Both the position numbers and the translations under genes were made by a program. Below are positions 34,042 to 45,705 of a stretch of DNA of 64,000 nucleotides, piece after piece. The DNA lies in the NCBI RefSeq assembly GCF_030247185.1, contig NC_080571.1, forward strand, positions 83,275,025 to 83,339,024. The letters are read 5' to 3'. Position 1 is the first letter of the stretch; every line of letters begins with the position of its first letter. The notes beneath the pieces were generated by a model. The model was not told where the DNA came from, made no database searches, and was given only the letters and a program-made list of their open reading frames with translations. Source of the stretch: Malaya genurostris (lineage: Eukaryota > Arthropoda > Insecta > Diptera > Culicidae).

Positions 34042-35387
34042 TTTAACGCTCGGATATTTTTTTTCTTGAAATACAGTACATTTTACAGAAAAAAACAAAA
34101 AAATACAGTACAGGCTTTAAAAAAACAGTACGTTTTACAGTACACATTTTATATAAAAATGATGACTAAAACAAAGCAAAACTATTATCAGATACTATTA
34201 ATTAATATTCTAATTATTTTTTTTTCATTTCTCAGTTGAAATAAAATAAATATTTAAGTTAAATAAAAAATAACAAAATATACGAATCATGAAATAACCA
34301 TCAATTGTATACATTTGTATCGACCTTCGATTTCGATCTTTCTGCAGTTGCCGTCTCGTATTTCTCTTTTGATGAAATTTGACGAAGCAGTCCATATTTT
34401 GTTTTGAGGTAATTGTAGAATTCAACGCATTCGTACTTTGAATTGCACTTCACAATCAGTATCGCTTCCAGTGTATCCACTTCCAAGCACGTCTTATCTG
34501 TGGTCCAAGTTTTATTGACTGCATAAAATATGCGTTCCACTGATGCTGATGTTCCTGGTAAGCATGAAATATACTCAACTATTATAGCAATGTCTTTATA
34601 CTCGCAATCTGCACGTTCAAGATGGTTGAATATTTCCACCCAGCGATTCACAATTGAAACGTTGCCATTTCTCAATTTTGTGATATTTTCATGACGAAAA
34701 GGAGAACGACAAATTTTTTGACATTTCCATTCGTTCTGTACTATCGTTTCACAAAAAGGGCCGAGCTATAAATGACAGATTGTCTTTGTTTATTTGGCGT
34801 TCGTAAAATACCTGATTGATTTTTTATTTGATAATTATTAACACTTCGCATAAGTCTCAAGCAAAATCCTTAATCTTTCGAATATTATTAGAAACTGAGA
34901 AAATTTCTATAAAAGCGCAGCAATAATTGAAAAAGAACGTCAAAAAAGAGAGGCTCTCATTTGCAGATATGCCCTTCTATCGTGGAGCGATAAAATTCAC
35001 CGTTTGCTGTGTGCAGAGATGCCAGATTCACAGATTAATCCCTGGCTGTTTGCATGTATTTATATTCGCTATGCGGTTGTGATATGCGTTGACATCAAAT
35101 TGTATGGAATATTCTCAACTATCAAGTATATCCGCATATCACTTGATATCAGGCATTATTTTTATTTTATTGCCACAGAACATAAACTAGATTCGGTATA
35201 CCAAAATTCGTAACGTCAAAAGAATAAAATTGTGTATTTATTTTTTTCTGTTTAAAAAAAACAGTACTTTTGAAATGCAAAATACAGTACTAAGAAAAAT
35301 ACAGTACATTTTAGAGTGAAAAACAGTACGCAGTATTTGGGTCCAAAATACAGTACAATACTGTAAAATACAGTACGGATCCGAGCC
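34042..35387 (-). mobile_element. hAT-type element remnant
   Basis: Flanked by ttattcatg at 34033-34041 and 35388-35396, in line with the 8-bp duplications of hAT elements. The ends share gctcggat / atccgagc, and both subterminal regions are filled with tacagtacattttacag repeats, typical subterminal binding-site arrays. It encodes only a transposase C-terminus. Confidence 0.7.
34301..34675 (-). pseudogene. hAT transposase C-terminal dimerisation domain
   Basis: Frame of 124 codons with the hallmark LPGTSASVERIFYAVNKTW (usually ...ERIFS.....) followed by TLEAILIVKCN. This is the hAT C-terminal dimerisation region that ends the transposase. All catalytic parts are missing upstream, so this is an internally deleted, non-autonomous copy. 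Confidence 0.85.
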
Positions 35388-35478
35388 TTATTCATGTTAG
35401 ATATGTTCAAAAAGATTTTTAAATCTATTAAAAACGGTTGTGCAACTTATCACTGTAGAGCAAATTTTAGTACATCTA

Positions 35479-36749
35479 ACGAGTGTATCGAAAAGTAGCA
35501 AGCAACATTGATTATTGAATAAAAAAGCGAAAAAAACATATTTTGACATCAGTTTTCGATATATTGTAGAAAAATTACATTTTGATGTATTTCACTGATT
35601 ATATTAAAGAAAATCCTAGTTTCTGTGAAACGCTCGCACTTTGGACTTGACATTCTTCATTAAATTCTGCACAGTTACTTTTGTGACCAGTGGCAGCTGT
35701 CCAGTTTTTTTTTGAACTCCTGCTTGTTTTGCGACACTGTACCTTCCTTCCGAAAGTGCTTCTTGACAATTGCCCAATACCTTCCAATTGGCCGAAAATC
35801 TGGGCAGTTCGGTGGATTGATGTCCTTTTCCACGAATTGTACATTATTTTTTGACAACCACTGTAGAACGGAGTTGGCGTAGTGGGTTGAAGCCAAATCC
35901 GGCCAGAAGGAAGGAGGAGCCTTATGCGTTCTGTACATTGGCAGCATTCTCTTTTTCAAACATTCTTCCTCGTACACCTTGGCGTTAATTGTGCCCTTCG
36001 TGAAGAAAATTGACTTGCCAGACCAACACTTTCTGCCCAAATTTTTCCATAGTCATCGTGGTGTCAGCGTCGTCCAGGTCCTGGTACACCGATTTCGTAT
36101 AATATTGCGGTCCGGGCAGCGCTCGAGAGACTTTTCTTGGCGTAGCTTTCGTCGTCGATCAGGATGCATCCGTCTTTATTCCGTAGAATCCGATTATACA
36201 GTTTTCGCGCTCTCGTTTTGGCCTGAACTTGCTGTACTAGGGACATTTTCGGCACCTTCTGTTTCTTGTGCGTTTTCAGGGAGTTCCGAACTTTGATCCG
36301 TTGAATCATCCCGATGCTGGTGTTGAACTGCTTGGCCAAATCCCGCGTCGACGCCGATGGGTTTTTCCTGATGTACTCAACCACGTTTAAGTCCCGGCCG
36401 GGCTGGCTGGGACCCGTTTTCCTACCGGATCGGGGCAAATCCTTCATAGAAAGGACTTACTGAACTTCTCGATAATATTTTTGACACTGGTGTGATGCAC
36501 ATTCACGCGTTTTGCAATTTCGTTGTACGTGACACCACTTTCTGAGCACCAAGCGTTCAGAATTTTCTTTCGCGTTTCCGGATCAATTCGACTCATCATT
36601 GAAACGATAAACCGTACCGAAACCAATCGATTGCGCAGCTGTTATTGACATGTAAACAAACATGTCACCGCAGAACACGCTGCAAAAAATTATGCCATTT
36701 CAGAGTAATAACTGTTTGCATGTTGCTAACTCCTTATCGATACACTCCT
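35479..36749 (-). mobile_element. ITmD37E element 1
   Basis: 1271 bp; left end acgagtgtatcgaaaag, right end (reverse complement) aggagtgtatcgataagg, then agcaacat in both. TA on each side (35477-35478, 36750-36751). ITmD37E is a Tc1/mariner family described from mosquitoes. Confidence 0.85.
35599..36599 (-). pseudogene. ITmD37E transposase, catalytic Glu lost
   Basis: Pieces in order: MSRIDPETRKKILNAWCSES (N-terminal helix-turn-helix), VVEYIRKNPSASTRDLAKQF (second one) and a first Asp block ILIDDESYAKK. Next come FWPDLASTHYANSVLQWL (second Asp) and PPNCPDFRPIGRYWAIVKK. The residue 37 positions after the second Asp is Gly where Glu is expected. Frameshifts around 36440, 36050 and 35680 separate the pieces. 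Inactive by both criteria. Confidence 0.9.
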
Positions 36750-37529
36750 TACTGGTTAAAAATGCATGCCCAGATTCAGTGTTTCAGATCTAGAAAACTT
36801 GTCGAATCTCAATCCAGAATCCAGGTTCAAATTCAGTATTATGATCCAGAAAGCTTACTCGATAACCTGTTCCAGTGTTCAGGACCAAAATACAGATCCT
36901 GATATCGGTTAATTATTATTGAGTGAGAAGACTTGCGAATTTTCCTAACAATCATAGAACCAACAACTAACAAAAGTAAAACACACAATCATTCACAGCT
37001 TTGTCCCCAAAACTTAATTTTTGTCATTATTTTCTCCGTGGAACCTTGTGGGTTCCAAATAAACTGTTTAATTTCAAATGTTTTCGTTTATGTCTATTAC
37101 ACAAGTAAAACCAAAAACATAAATGACACGAAAATTTACTTTTGGTCGAGCACTAGAAAAAAATGTCATACATACGCCACAAGAAAACACATCTAAGGCA
37201 GAACTTTTCTCTATTGCCCAACGAAAAGACCGACTGAAATTATGACTGATAAAATCAAAAAAAGAAAAGAAAACGAAATTGAAAAACTGACGTCACAAGC
37301 TTTTAGAGACAGTTACAAATCGAATCGTTCTGCCAACTGAACTACTGTGGATGTGATGATACACAGCTCAGAAGACTTCCCAGTAAGAAAGAACTTGGTA
37401 TTTGATCTGACAGTGCATGGCCGGTGTGGTAGAACTTCGCAGGCAAAAACTTATTGCACATTTCTCCTACCAGGCGATCTCTCTTTAATTCGTCGGTTGA
37501 CCAATTGTGCGTTAGATTTTGTTATGTTA
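36750..37529. other. No gene recognised
   Basis: AT-rich, with a few chance frames below 90 codons and no recognisable repeat ends. Confidence 0.4.
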
Positions 37530-37947
37530 TTTTGGCCATATGAATAAAATGTAGTAAGTAGTAGTCTGTTGTTTGTAGTCTCTTCTCAAAAACAAAGTCC
37601 ACAGAGTATAGCGCGGTTTGGTATGAATAAAAACAAGTTCGAACATGCAGTTAATGCTACTTCCGAATTTAGGCATTTACTACATACCGTATCGACACAG
37701 AGCCGGAAAAGCTGGCATAAGCATGTACAAAGCAAGAAACATACTTACATTGTAAAAATACCACTTTTTTAATTTCTGTACTTCACTTTATCAGCAAACA
37801 CACGAGTAGCAACCTCTAGAGCTTCCTACCGAAAACTTGTAGTAAATACTACAGTTTGTAGCATGTTTTGACAGGAACGTGATCCACACGTAGCATTTGC
37901 TCCCGAAATTCAAGCATGCTACGTTTTATTCATACGACCCAATGTTT
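37530..37947 (+). mobile_element. ~415-bp MITE with CGTATGAATAAAACGTAG ends, copy 1
   Basis: Begins ggccatatgaataaaatgta and ends acgttttattcatacgaccc; the ends are inverse repeats. Inside are gcaaacacacgagtagcaac and gacaggaacgtgatccacac. The second copy, in opposite orientation, is at 38227-38633. Confidence 0.85.
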
Positions 37948-38226
37948 GATCGATAAGATCTTGAATTATTAATTAATTTCCACCGCGTAAAACTTGAGTT
38001 AACTGTAAAATGATGTTCCGATTGCCGGAGAATTTTAATATTTTTTTTTCTACTTGGTAGACAGTAGAGCGTATAATATATTAAAAATAGGCGTTCATCC
38101 AGAAAAGTTTGGGAACCACTGGTTTAAACGTTTCAGATATATCGATTTTGTCGTAAGAAATGAAGAACGTAGATAAAAAGTTTGACAGACACCAAATTGC
38201 AAGCAATATTGGATGAAGATAATGGG

Positions 38227-38633
38227 CCGTATGAATAAAACGTAGCATGCTTGAATTTTGGTAGTAAATGCTTCGTGTGGATCACGTTCCTGTCAAAACA
38301 TGCTACAAACTGTAGTATTTACTACAAGTTTTCGGTAGGTAGCTCTAGAGGCTGCTACTCGTGTATTTGCTGATAAAGTGAAGTACAGAAATTAAAAAAA
38401 GTGGTATTTTTACAGATGTAAGTAGGTTTCTTGCTTTGTGCATGCTTATGCCAGCTTTTCAGGCTCTGTTTCGATACGGTATGCAGTAAATGCTTAAATT
38501 CGGAAGTAACATTAACTACATGTTCGAACTTGTTTTTTATTCAAACCAAACCGCTTTATACTCTGTGGACTTTGTTTTTGAGAAGATGCTACAAACAACA
38601 GACTTTACATTTTATTCATGCGGCTCAACATTT
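38227..38633 (-). mobile_element. ~410-bp MITE, copy 2 (inverted)
   Basis: Begins ccgtatgaataaaacgtagc and ends acattttattcatgcggctc. It is the reverse complement of copy 1 with about 10% differences. The 280 bp in between contain tttgggaaccactggt, a hAT-like end. Confidence 0.85.
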
Positions 38634-38792
38634 CTAGTCAAAAGCGAATGGCAGCAATAATTAATGTTGCACAATTCACACCAATTGCTTGGAGTATACT
38701 GAATGGTCACAAAGTCTATAAGTCAAATGAATGATAATCTTCTAAATGGTCAACACATTTTATCTGAATTTGAGTTCTCGTACCTGAACATC

Positions 38793-38960
38793 GAGCCCGG
38801 GTTGGCGGTTCAGAGTATGAGGTGCTGCCCTAGCAAGTTAGTTATCGTATGTTCGAATCGGCACTTGGAAGAATTCGTAGTGTCCGTAGAATCGTAGCAC
38901 TGGCCATGAAACATTTGTGTATGGCTGGCTTGAAGAAATGAATCTTTTACTGAGACAAAA
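38793..38960 (+). repeat. Decayed tRNA-derived SINE
   Basis: gggttggcggttcagagtat (A box region) and gtatgttcgaatcgg (B box region) in the same order as the SINE at 10158, followed by attcgtagtgtccgtagaat and ggccatgaaacatttgtgta. Many substitutions; surely inactive. Confidence 0.7.
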
Positions 38961-39789
38961 TTGGATGTTATAAATGATACATTTGAGAATCGCAGGGATA
39001 TATTTTTTTCAATCTTAAATGCTCGCATGCGATAGCACCAAAATGCTTTGTCATCATTGCCAAGGAAGGGTGTGCTTAAAAAACTGTATCCAAGTTCGTT
39101 ATCTTATCAGTCCATCAGTAACATAATGTAAAAGGGAATTATTGCCTGAAAGTGCGATATTGTTGTAGTAGGCAAATTGTGACACATACACTATTTTCTG
39201 TGATTAACCAGTATATATCCTTGATAATTTCCATGCTCGCATTTACTAGTGTCACATTATCACTTCAAAATGACTTAAGTATGTAAATTCCACTTCCACT
39301 GTTCCCTCTCGTCGTGGCCTTCGCTCCCCACGATTAAAAGATTCACGAAAACACACAAGTTCCTACTACCTAGCAAATTAAATATGCGCAATGACTGGCG
39401 ATTTTTGAACGGCGAAAACAAATCATCAAACGCTCAGATTTGCCTGGTTGTGTGCTAAAGCAAAGCGTCGACGTTTCGTCACTGTCAGCTTGCGGGCAAA
39501 CCATCCATGGGTGTTGACGGTTCGGTGCGCCAGATAATAGTACAGCATCGCATGTTTCGCAATCGAATGAAATATTCTTCTTTGTTTGGATTGTTGGTCG
39601 AAGAATAAATATTTAACGAATTCAATTCTGGTAAGAATCTTTCACCTGGTGATTCGATACTGTTACATGTTGTCCACGTAGGAAAAAATTTTTTTGAGTA
39701 ATCATATCACGGACCATTTCAATAAGTGGCATAAATCTGATCTGAATTTTTCTATGTAAGGAAGTCCACCTGGTGACGATAGTTCAAGT
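38961..39789. other. No gene recognised
   Basis: Nothing with family resemblance; no TIRs seen. Confidence 0.4.
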
Positions 39790-40541
39790 TTAAGGTAGCG
39801 CTTCGCTGTGGTCAGGTCGAAGCGAGACAACTCACTGCTTTCTCTTGCTTTGTCGCCGAAATTTCACCCTAAATTGCGAATTTCTCCAATACTAACCCGA
39901 TTCACGAAAAATCAAAAACATACGATTGTAGGTAAACGATTTTACTATGCATTTGGCGAAAAATATCAGTTAGAAAGCTTTTCTTTCGCGAGATTTCGTG
40001 CGAGTTTTGTAAAACGTTTTGTTTTCTTTTTTTCCTTTTCTCGCTATAAACAACTCGCATAAGTAGGGATGTGCTACGTTTTCAACAAAGCGTCAAAGCC
40101 AGTAGCGATGAAAATCATTACTGATTTCTGCTTCTACTGAAACATGAATAGAAATTATTTTACAAAGTAGTAACACTTACTTACATTTTCTACTCATCTA
40201 TGTTCAATGTTTACGCAGAGAGAACGGACAATGAAAACAAAAGAAATGTTGTTAGCGTCTACCGCATGTGGCATTTTGCACACCCCAATGCATGCGTTGA
40301 CATTGTGTGCGTGCGAAAGAATAAGGAAAAACTCATTTATTTTTATAACTCGCACGAAATCTTTCGATAAAAACGTTTATCAGGCACAATTTATATACGA
40401 ATCGATAGAAAAATTAATTATCTAGAATCGTATGTTCTTGGAATTTCCGTTTTCTTCCCCGTTTTCTCACAATTTTGGGTGAATTGCGTGAAACCCCGGG
40501 ATAGGCAGCGAACTCCCGTGACCACGGCGAAGCGCTACCTA
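39790..40541. mobile_element. ~750-bp TIR element with long diverged arms
   Basis: Ends aggtagcgcttcgctgtggt and accacggcgaagcgctacct are inverse with one mismatch. The similarity continues inwards as diverged patches (aaacatacgatt near 39920 against the inverse near 40435; gatttcgtgcgag against ctcgcacgaaatc), so arms of roughly 250 bp are likely. No coding capacity. Confidence 0.75.
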
Positions 40542-40929
40542 GAATTTTTTGAAATTGAAATATGGTTTATTTGCTTCACAATTAGACTACCGTATTTATT
40601 CAAAAAAAAATATAAATATATGGTGGCTAAAGAGAAGTCAATGCACTTCATGATGAATTGATGGACTTGGGTCAAAATCAAGCATATTTGAGTGGCTGAG
40701 TGCCAAAATCGGATAAGTGTAATTCAGACTGTGAACCATTTCGCGAATAATTTTAACTTTTGGTTGAAATCTGACAGTCGAGTAGTTACTTACTCCATTG
40801 TTGAACATAACCCACTTCAGTGCACAGAAATTAAATTTTGCTTCCGGGCCCAGTAATACGTAAAGACCGCACTACTTCAGTGTGAATTGTTTTTCCACTA
40901 TCCATTCCAACAAAAATACGGAAATATTT

Positions 40930-41220
40930 TGTCAATCAAAATAGGTTTATTTATCGAGATTTCTTTTCAACGTCGATTTGAATGAAGATTTACAATTATT
41001 CTGTAATTCTGGAATCGAAAATCGGTTTCAAAAAGATTCAGAAATGTTGTGTGGGACCATCCATTTGAATCTAGGTTAATGAAAAACGTTTGAGTATTCA
41101 CTACGATATCGAAGCGAGCTCAATTTCAAAGTTTTAGACCACTATTTCCGGAACCGGAACACGAACTAATCGGAAGTTAACTTAAGTTCCACTCATTTTT
41201 CACGGGGCGTATTTTGAAAA
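40930..41220 (+). repeat. Dispersed ~120-bp unit family, degenerate copy
   Basis: Contains tggaatcgaaaatcgg, gggaccatccatttgaatct and tttccggaaccggaac in the family order, but poorly conserved. Confidence 0.5.
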
Positions 41221-41378
41221 GGCGCCCCATTATAAAATTAAGACATCAAAAAACGGTGAACGCATCACCCAGGTAACCAATAAACACATACAAGCACATC
41301 CCGCATAGCGTTTTGGCTACATGGGCAGCCATGGCCACCAGATGGCTACCAAATCCAATTTGACAAAACAAAGTCGCC

Positions 41379-42375
41379 CAAGGGGCAAATCACTCTAAAC
41401 TCTAGACAATTTCATACTAATAAACTCATGTAATTCCAAAATAATCTTCTCTAATCTCATTTAATCCCAACTAGTCTAGATAAGCTTGTGTAATTTAAAA
41501 CTAATCCAACCTAGTTTTGCTTAATCTTGTTTGAAGTGTATCTGTCATTCGAGCTCCCACGCAGAGATGCCATTTATACAGATTTATCTGTATTATACAG
41601 ATTTTTACATGCGCATACAGATTTAATACAGAGTACAGATTTTATACAGATTTTTCAAATTAAATACAGATTTATACAGATACCACAAAAAGTAAGAAAG
41701 AAATAATGAAACTTTTCCGTCTAAGCGTGTTTGATTGCCCATATTAAAATGAACATTTTTTCGTGCAGCTGTTTAATGATGAACGCTGAAATACATTTAT
41801 ATCATAATTTGAAACCAATTTGAACTCATGTTCAAGGCAGTCATGGCGTCATGAAACTTTATTGTTATACTGAAAAGTTTTATGACCTGACTTGACGTTG
41901 CGTATTGGGCGTTTGAATTCCATGTTTGAATTCCAAGTCATCATTTTCAAACGAAAAATGTATATGGATTTTCAATTCAATTGTGGTTGATAACAAAAAC
42001 AATTAAATTTCGTCGTTGAATGCTCTTGTCAGTGCGGCAAGGACTTACGATATAAAGGAATGCTCCTTGCATTTGCCATTCATTAACAATAATCTAATGG
42101 AATAACACATTTAAACATAATTTTTTCCGAAATTTCCTTTCATTAGTGAATACAGATAAATACAGATTTTTTATACAAAGCAGTACAGTTTTCTATGAAA
42201 ATATCTGGCAACTCTGCTTCCACGTTTACGGCTTCTTATGTCAAAATAATGTTTTTCCAGATCTCGGCTAAACTTCTCTAATCCCATTCTAATCCAGCGA
42301 GATCCCTGCTAAACTTTTTTACTCCCGGTAAAACTTGTTTGAGTTCAGACAAAGTTTAGAGTGATTTGCCCCTTG
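41379..42375. mobile_element. hAT-type MITE, 8-bp duplication AAGTCGCC
   Basis: Ends CAAGGGGCAAATCACTCTAA and its inverse TTAGAGTGATTTGCCCCTTG. Exact 8-bp duplication aagtcgcc at 41371-41378 and 42376-42383. CA(A)GGG ends and 8-bp duplications fit the hAT superfamily. The body has ctaatcc-type short repeats and hosts another MITE. Confidence 0.85.
41566..42216. mobile_element. CAGAGATGCCA MITE, copy 2 (innermost)
   Basis: gcagagatgccatttataca at the left, gaaaatatctggcaactctg at the right; an atacagattt array lies on the left side. About 650 bp, longer than the copy at 26422. Confidence 0.7.
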
Positions 42376-42671
42376 AAGTCGCCTGTATCTAAGTTAGCCG
42401 AGCGTTTTCACCTTCTCACCTTCGCTGAAAATGTCAAAGATTTCAATGTGGGAAAATCCTGGTGGATACGGTTGTATCGTTTGAGTTGTATATCTGACAG
42501 CGGTGAGGCAGTCGCTCACCAGAATGTCTGCCAGCCATATTTTTTCAGCTGGCAGCGTTTAGTCAGCCATCTGGCAGCCATGCATGCGTATGCGGGATGC
42601 TGCCCAAAAGAAATGTAGGGGAAAGTGATATAAAGCGTCCTGCTGGCCAAAACGTCCCCTTCCTTTTTTAA

Positions 42672-43242
42672 GGGGTTACACCACTGTAGAATTTTCAAAA
42701 AATTGAAATTTTTTTTTTCATTGCAAAAGGTCATGTATGGTCTTAAAAATAATATTCCAAAATATGGAAAGCGGGAAAAATTTCTAGACGTCCTAATTTG
42801 GAGTTTTCCCGCGAGATTCCGACTATTATACTCAACGTTTTTTGAGCTGGCCGGAAACATAAGTCAAGTAAATCTTGACCAATCGATTCAAAAATTTTAC
42901 AGAATTTTCTCTATATTTATCACCACAGAGGTACGTAGAGGGTTTTGGAAAATTGTCAATATTTTTTTTGTGAACAATTTTGTGATGAAAAAATACGGTT
43001 TTATTTCTAAAGGGCTGCCATTTTACAGATGATCAATTAATTTAAAAAAACCCCTACGTACCTCTATGCCCTACCAAGCCGCCATTTTGTTTTTCAATTT
43101 TAAAAACTTATCATTTTTTTGTTCTTGAATATACATATTAAAAAGTGCTTTATACAAAATTCGGATTACTCCATTTTTTGGATCCCAAAATAATTCCCCA
43201 AAAAAGTTTTTCTCTTTTTCTTCTACAGTGGTGTTAACCCCT
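42672..43242. mobile_element. piggyBac-type MITE (TTAA)
   Basis: 571 bp between two TTAA sites (42668-42671 and 43243-43246). Ends GGGGTTACACCACTGTAG and CTACAGTGGTGTTAACCCC are inverse apart from one inserted base. TTAA targeting defines piggyBac-like elements. The frame at 42703-43032 has no family match. Confidence 0.8.
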
Positions 43243-43586
43243 TAAGTATTCAAGACTTTTCCTAAAAAATTTTGTATCACTAACACTATCTTTTCGTAAG
43301 GATCTTTCTGCTATGCAAGCTTGACAGTTGTCGTGTGCTGAAAAATAGGAACAAACTGAAAATATCATTAGGCAGCTTTTCGATGTAAGGTTTTGCTTCG
43401 ATTAAACAAGCCTTTTTACCGTATAAAACTAATGGTCGGTTGCTACTTATTATCAGGTGTACAACTTTGGCATTTTCCGATAGGTGGCTGTACCGGTTGA
43501 GGCTGACCAAATACATAGTGCCTAACGAATTGTCATCGCCGTTTCAGTGACAGTTGTTCTTGTTTTCGTATTATTCACGCTCGAAA

Positions 43587-44528
43587 ATGTCTGTTTATGT
43601 GCCCAATTTTCGCTATTTGCGGGAAGTTTACTTTTCTGTTACAATCCGAAAAAAATGCAGCTGAAGCGCATCGAATGCTCTCATAAACTTACGGTGATGC
43701 TGCTCTGAGTAAAAGAACGTGTCGGGAGTGGTTTCAACGTTTTCAAAATGGTGATTTCGAAGTCGAAGACAAACATGGTGGTGGAAGAGAAAAACCTTCA
43801 ACGATGAACAACTAGAAGCATTGGATTATGAAGATTCGTGCCAAACCCAAGAAGAGCTTGCCGAATCGTTGAGAGTGAGTCATCAAGCCATTTCAAAACG
43901 TCTCAAGGCTCTGGGCATGATTCAGAAAGGAGGAAACTGGGTGCCGTACGAGTAGAAACCGAGGGACATCGAGCACCGTCTATTTGTATGTGAGCAACTG
44001 CTTCAAAGACAAAATCTTAAGGGGTTTTTACATCGAATTGTAACCGGTGATGAAAAGTGGGTTCGATACGATAATCCGAAACGCAGAAAATCATGGGGAA
44101 AGCCCGGGCATGCTACTTCGTCGAAGGCAAAACCGAATATTCACTGTGTCAAGGTTATGATTTGTATTTGGTGGGATCAGCTCGGTGTGATTTACTACGA
44201 GCTCTTAAAACCGGGTGAAACCATCACAGCAGATCGCTACCGGACGCAACTGATGCGCCTTAGTCACGCGCTAAAAGAAAAGCGGCCACAATACCAAGAG
44301 CGACATGACAAAGTCATCCTCCAACACGACAATGCTCGGCCTCACGTCGCAAAAGTGGTCAAAAAGAATCTGGAAACGCTGAAATGGGAAGTCTCGCCCC
44401 ACCCGCCGTATTCCCCAGATGTCGCCCTTTCTGACTTCCACCTATTCCGTTCGATGGCAGCCGGGATCCGAAATTTGCCGGAAAGATGGGAGAAAGTTGT
44501 CGCTAGCGACGGACAATACTTTGAATAA
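43587..44528 (+). pseudogene. mariner transposase 3 with internal deletion
   Basis: Read in pieces: TCREWFQRFQNGDFEVEDKH, then TQEELAESL / SHQAISKRLKALGMIQK, NWVPYE followed by a stop, IVTGDEKWVRYDNPKRRKSW (first Asp) and MICIWWDQLGVIYYELLKPG. The second Asp is in LQHDNARPHVAKVV and the third in YSPDVALSDFHLF, 34 residues apart. After RSMAAG about 33 residues usual in the family are missing before IRNLPERWEKVVASDGQYFE. Stops at ~43685 and ~43953 and frameshifts in the first third make it inactive. TIRs were not found. Confidence 0.87.
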
Positions 44529-44859
44529 TACATCTGTAAGCACTTTTTCGCAATAAAGCTTTTAATTTTGGAAGAAAAGTTGTACATCTGATAATTAGCT
44601 TTTAGCAGTGCTAATCTCTCTATTTACAGTATAAAAATCCAGAGAAACAAAGCCATTTCTTTGATATTCGAATTTTCTCTTAACAGTCACTCTACGGACA
44701 TTATGCCCTACCTTCGATTCAACAGTATGCTTCGAGTTAAAATATTGTTTAAATAGGTAAGGATAATATTTTGAACAGTGTGAGATAACCACAAACAACC
44801 CAAAAATAAAATTTTCTGAAAATTTTAAAACAAAGCTGAAAACTCTTTACTTTTGCTTG

Positions 44860-45705
44860 GGGTTTTCGCGCAAGGACGAGGATTTTGAGGTAGTCAGGCA
44901 CATATTTTCAACTGAACGTTATAAAAGGGGAACCGTGGTCGAACATCGATCATTTTTTCTTGTACGTTGGATGGAAGCAGACGTCGGGGCGAGAAGACGC
45001 ATTCAAACAGCGGCATCGGAGAGCGCACCTTCTGCGTGGTTAAAAACCTCAAACGCTTAGGTCGTAGTTCTCATTTGCCTTCCGATCGTCAAGGCGAGAA
45101 CCAGTTTCGCATCATTTGGCACTGCGAGCGGATGTGTTGCGCTGTTTGTTCGTAAAGCTAGTTTCAATTCAAGCAAGAACGATTGCATCAGACAACAGAG
45201 CTGCTGGTCGTTTACATTGAAGAGAAAGAAAACGAGAAACGAAAAGTGGACATTATATAAAATCAGCCGTTCTAATGGCACTAAATGTTCTCTAAAGAAC
45301 TATTAAGATTACTTCTTTGCAAATCGAAGGTAAAAATCACCAGTTTAGTGAAAATCCAAAATAATTTGATTCGTTTCGTGCACTTTTCGCTGTGCGAAAA
45401 TCGTCCAAGAAAAATGTTCCGAACTGTACTAAATATCGTAGAGAATTCCACAATTTGATCTTTCTAAAAGGCAGAAATGAATCCTGTACATCATCTTGAT
45501 AGTTTCTTTCAATGAAATATGCAAATCCGAAATGATATAATCGACGTCAAAAATCATTTAAAATTCTAGTAGTGAAACGGGAGAAAGTTTCACAATTCAC
45601 ACAATCGATCAAATACCAATTCTTATTCGAAAGTATAAAGAAATCGTGTCAGTTTTATTCGTATTCACGACATCCAGTTATGTCTCTGACATTACACACC
45701 CGTAC
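44860..45705. repeat. Repeat related to the 1367-2310 element
   Basis: From about 45115 it matches 1910-2310: cactgcgagcggatgtgttg, tcagccgttctaatggc, ctctaaagaactatta, and the end tattcacgacatccagttat, gtctctgac. The left part (44860-45060) is not in the other copy and has a TATA-like ttataaaagg at about 44920. Confidence 0.55.

Larger units (their letters stand above)
41306..42596. mobile_element. Outer TIR element of a three-level nest
   Basis: Left side catcccgcata, then ggcagccatgg and agatggct; right side, inverted, ccatctggcagccatgcatg then tatgcgggatg. Its own sequence is only about 290 bp; the rest is the hAT-type MITE 41379-42375. No duplication could be fixed for this outermost element. 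Confidence 0.6.
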
